From Anaeramoeba flamelloides (lineage: Eukaryota; Metamonada; Anaeramoebidae), in assembly GCA_027625915.1 (NCBI GenBank), contig JANTQA010000036.1, positions 5,539,001 through 5,603,000 on the forward strand: a stretch of 64,000 bases of DNA. Reading direction: 5' to 3'. This document shows, piece by piece, positions 62,041 through 64,000 of this stretch. Numbering within the stretch: position 1 is the stretch's first letter; each line of letters opens with the position of its first letter. Below the pieces are notes generated by a model that was given only the letters and a program-made list of their open reading frames with translations, did no database searches and had not been told where the DNA came from. A program made the position numbers and the translations under genes.

Positions 62041-62983
62041 CGAATATCCTTTACACCCATTTACTTCATACTTTAATTCTCGATGAATCTGTGGTGTCAC
62101 TGATCCCTTAAGGGGTATAATAAATAAAATTATAACTTAACTGTGTAAAACTTAATATCAAATCCAAACTAACAATTGATATTTTAATAAAATACTGAGA
62201 TATTTCAATAAATGTTTGAAGATTTTTTTTTACTTTGTTTTCATTTTTATTGATTTTTATCATTGCAATTTGAAAAAAGTATTTTATTAGATCAAAAAAA
62301 ATAACAAACTTGGTAAAATCACCTTGACTTTCAACTATTCTTTTGAATAGCTGTTTGGTTAATAGGTTTTATAAGATTAATATAAATGGGAAATTTAATA
62401 CAATTTTTTTTTTTTTTTTTTGCATTTAGTTTTCTCTCTTATTTATCGACTTTTAAAAATTTTAATTATCTTTTTTCAACTGAAGTTAATAAATATTTTT
62501 TAAAAGATCAAAATCATTTCTCAAAAATGTAAAAGTCATTTCAATTTGATAAACAAGTGATTGTTTGAGAATTTTATTGGAATACTTATATTTTAACATT
62601 TCTGGGGCTCGTTTGTTGTCAATCTGTAAAACAAAAAAAAAACAAAAAACTCAAGTTTAATTTCGTGCTTTCCACAAAAATAAAAAGTTTTTAAAAAGAG
62701 TTGTGAAAAACAACTACATACCTCACAAGTTGTTTCTCAAAATAAAAATTCAATGAGGTCTTTTAGAAGGGAAACTGAAAAATGTTTAAAAAAATTTGAA
62801 AGGTTTTCCAAAAAGAATACCAAGATTTGTATTCAAAAAACCTAAAGACTCAAAAAACTCCAAAAATGTTCCCAATTATCCTTCTTATTTCTGAAAAAAA
62901 AAAGAAAGGTAAAATAATTTCATTTTTTCTGAAAATATCACAAATTTTTTCAAACCGTTATTTTGCTTCTGCTTTAACACAAG

Positions 62984-64000
62984 ATGACAAATAATGTGTC
63001 CTTATCAAGCACTGAATCTGATTTTGACGAAAGCTCACACACTTCATCCTCTCTAAGCGATGAACCAACATACTCGATCAATTCTGATCCCGATTTAATT
63101 GCATCTGAAATACCAAACATTGGTGATGAGAGCGATGAATTAAATTTTTTAGAAAACGTACCTTCAAGCTCTGAAAGTGAGAATTCTTCAGACGTTACAA
63201 GTTTAAACCTTGAGCCCAATAGTGGGGGTGAAGAAAAGGGATCAAGCCCAACTGAGACCGATAGTGATGATGGCATTGACAGCGACTTGGAAGGGAAAGA
63301 ATCGTCCTTTTCAAGTGAAAAGGAATCGAGTTCGTCTGTCACTGAAAAGCACGTTTCCTTGGTGGGGCATTATAAACATGGGTTTTATCAAGTCACCGAC
63401 AAGGAAGACTCAAACAGGATCTTTAATGCTGAAAGGCTCTGGAATTTGTTAAAGAGAATGAAGGAGAATAAATTTTTCAAAAAAAAAAAAGAGCTGAATG
63501 AGTTGCACTTAACGATCTTTATGAACACGCTTAGCGGCTGGAATAAAATAAATTTGTTTCGTTTTGATCGCTCTTTAATTCAACAAATGGAGCATCTCAA
63601 ATTGCAGTATGAGCTGGCATATGAATTGGCGTGCTCGTGGGCTGCCCTGGGCACCTTCCAATTCGAGATCATGATTGACACCGAGCTTAGTGGGAACAGG
63701 CAGCCTGCTGTCCTGATCATTAACAAAAGCAAGATCTATATCCAAAAGCCAAGGAACAACGAAAGCCCGAACCAGATCTTGCGGAACGATTATTTCGAAG
63801 ATCTCGTTGACGAAAGCCAAAAAAGGGAAACCTATTTTAGCGCAGAGTGGGGCCACTTGCTCTTTTGGATCTCCCGTACCAAGGTAACCGAGATTGTGAT
63901 CGAGAGCGCGGAGTCAAGTTCGATTGTTGGCCTGACGACGCTCAACGAGGAGATCAAGCTGGCGATTGCCTTCACGTTCCATCTTTACAACTCGTCAAAG
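62984..64000 (+). CDS. N-terminal part of an unidentified protein, runs off the window
   Basis: From ATG 62984 the frame stays open to the end of the window: 339 residues, no stop. I do not recognise the family. Residues 1-125 are Ser/Asp/Glu-rich and disordered. From about 128 the sequence looks folded: KHVSLVGHYKHGFYQVTDKE, then a helical part (NAERLWNLLKRMKENKF, SLIQQMEHLKLQYELAYELA), then strands (TFQFEIMIDTELSG, PAVLIINKSKIYIQK, LLFWISRTKVTEIVIESA, LNEEIKLAIAFTFHLYN). The last 100 residues resemble a PH-like fold, with a 'strand-Ile-Tyr' turn and a C-terminal helix. GC rises sharply, from about 20-25% upstream to near half by 63600-64000. G/C-ending codons (CTG, ATC, GAG, AAG) dominate there, unlike every other gene in the window. 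Confidence 0.8.
   Translation, partial: MTNNVSLSSTESDFDESSHTSSSLSDEPTYSINSDPDLIASEIPNIGDESDELNFLENVPSSSESENSSDVTSLNLEPNSGGEEKGSSPTETDSDDGIDSDLEGKESSFSSEKESSSSVTEKHVSLVGHYKHGFYQVTDKEDSNRIFNAERLWNLLKRMKENKFFKKKKELNELHLTIFMNTLSGWNKINLFRFDRSLIQQMEHLKLQYELAYELACSWAALGTFQFEIMIDTELSGNRQPAVLIINKSKIYIQKPRNNESPNQILRNDYFEDLVDESQKRETYFSAEWGHLLFWISRTKVTEIVIESAESSSIVGLTTLNEEIKLAIAFTFHLYNSSK

Larger units (their letters stand above)
54500..62983. other. 8.5-kb intergenic region, no gene supported
   Basis: I found no convincing exon on either strand. It holds a GT microsatellite (54757-54859), an A-run near 54925, a degenerate repeat (59215-59350, related to 13441-13560), and the family R inverted repeat (60640-62040). 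The region 55000-58700 is almost pure A/T-rich sequence. Confidence 0.5.

Noticed and set aside
1-64000. tRNA, rRNA and snRNA genes
   Set aside because: I looked for T-loop motifs such as GGTTCAAATCC and paired stems and found only partial chance matches; a covariance-model search would be decisive.

Overview
This is a very AT-rich nuclear window from a microbial eukaryote. Genes are separated and split by long stretches of A/T homopolymer sequence. Introns are GT-AG and range from about 90 bp to over 4 kb. The gene set is a DH-PH-FYVE Rho exchange factor, a Rac GTPase, a BTB/BACK protein, a PX-BAR sorting nexin, a PP2A-family phosphatase, ribosomal protein S29, and a large receptor-like protein with ephrin-receptor-type Cys repeats. 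It suggests a free-living amoeboid protist. Anaeramoeba-like metamonads or Amoebozoa fit best, but this is inference from gene content and composition; no taxonomic marker was tested. The standard stop codons are used. I see no bacterial operons, CRISPR arrays, tRNA genes or rRNA genes.

Layout. 45-782 (-): small three-exon gene with an N-myristoylation-type start. 2115-2585: two tandem palindromic MITEs with TA target sites. 5299-9298 (-): RhoGEF-PH-FYVE protein with a Lys-rich tandem-repeat N-terminus and a frame change in an A19 run. 13913-14582 (-): RPS29, rebuilt from three short exons including a 9-nt last exon. 15959-21083 (+): PX-BAR sorting nexin in four exons with a 31-nt micro-exon and a 3-kb intron. 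24293-25167 (-): acidic two-exon protein. 30344-32185 (-): BTB-BACK protein with an amidotransferase-like C-terminus. 36198-36779 (+): Rac, intronless. 38769-46209 (-): PP4-like phosphatase catalytic subunit, four exons across 7.4 kb with repeat-filled introns. 47992-54499 (+): secreted/membrane receptor-like protein of 1316 aa. 62984-64000 (+): start of a gene of much higher GC that runs off the window.

Space between genes, and the long introns, hold degenerate mobile DNA. There are several foldback/MITE families, 5'-truncated LINE 3' ends recognisable by a CPLC zinc-knuckle fragment, and a dispersed repeat (called family R here) that forms a 1.1-kb inverted repeat near 61-62 kb. The same families recur in introns and intergenic DNA, so intron growth here looks driven by these insertions.

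Functional theme: Rac, a Rho exchange factor with a lipid-binding FYVE domain, a PX-BAR sorting nexin, a PP2A-family phosphatase and a multi-pass Cys-rich receptor are all parts of eukaryotic signalling and endosomal membrane traffic. There is no evidence in the sequence that they form one pathway.
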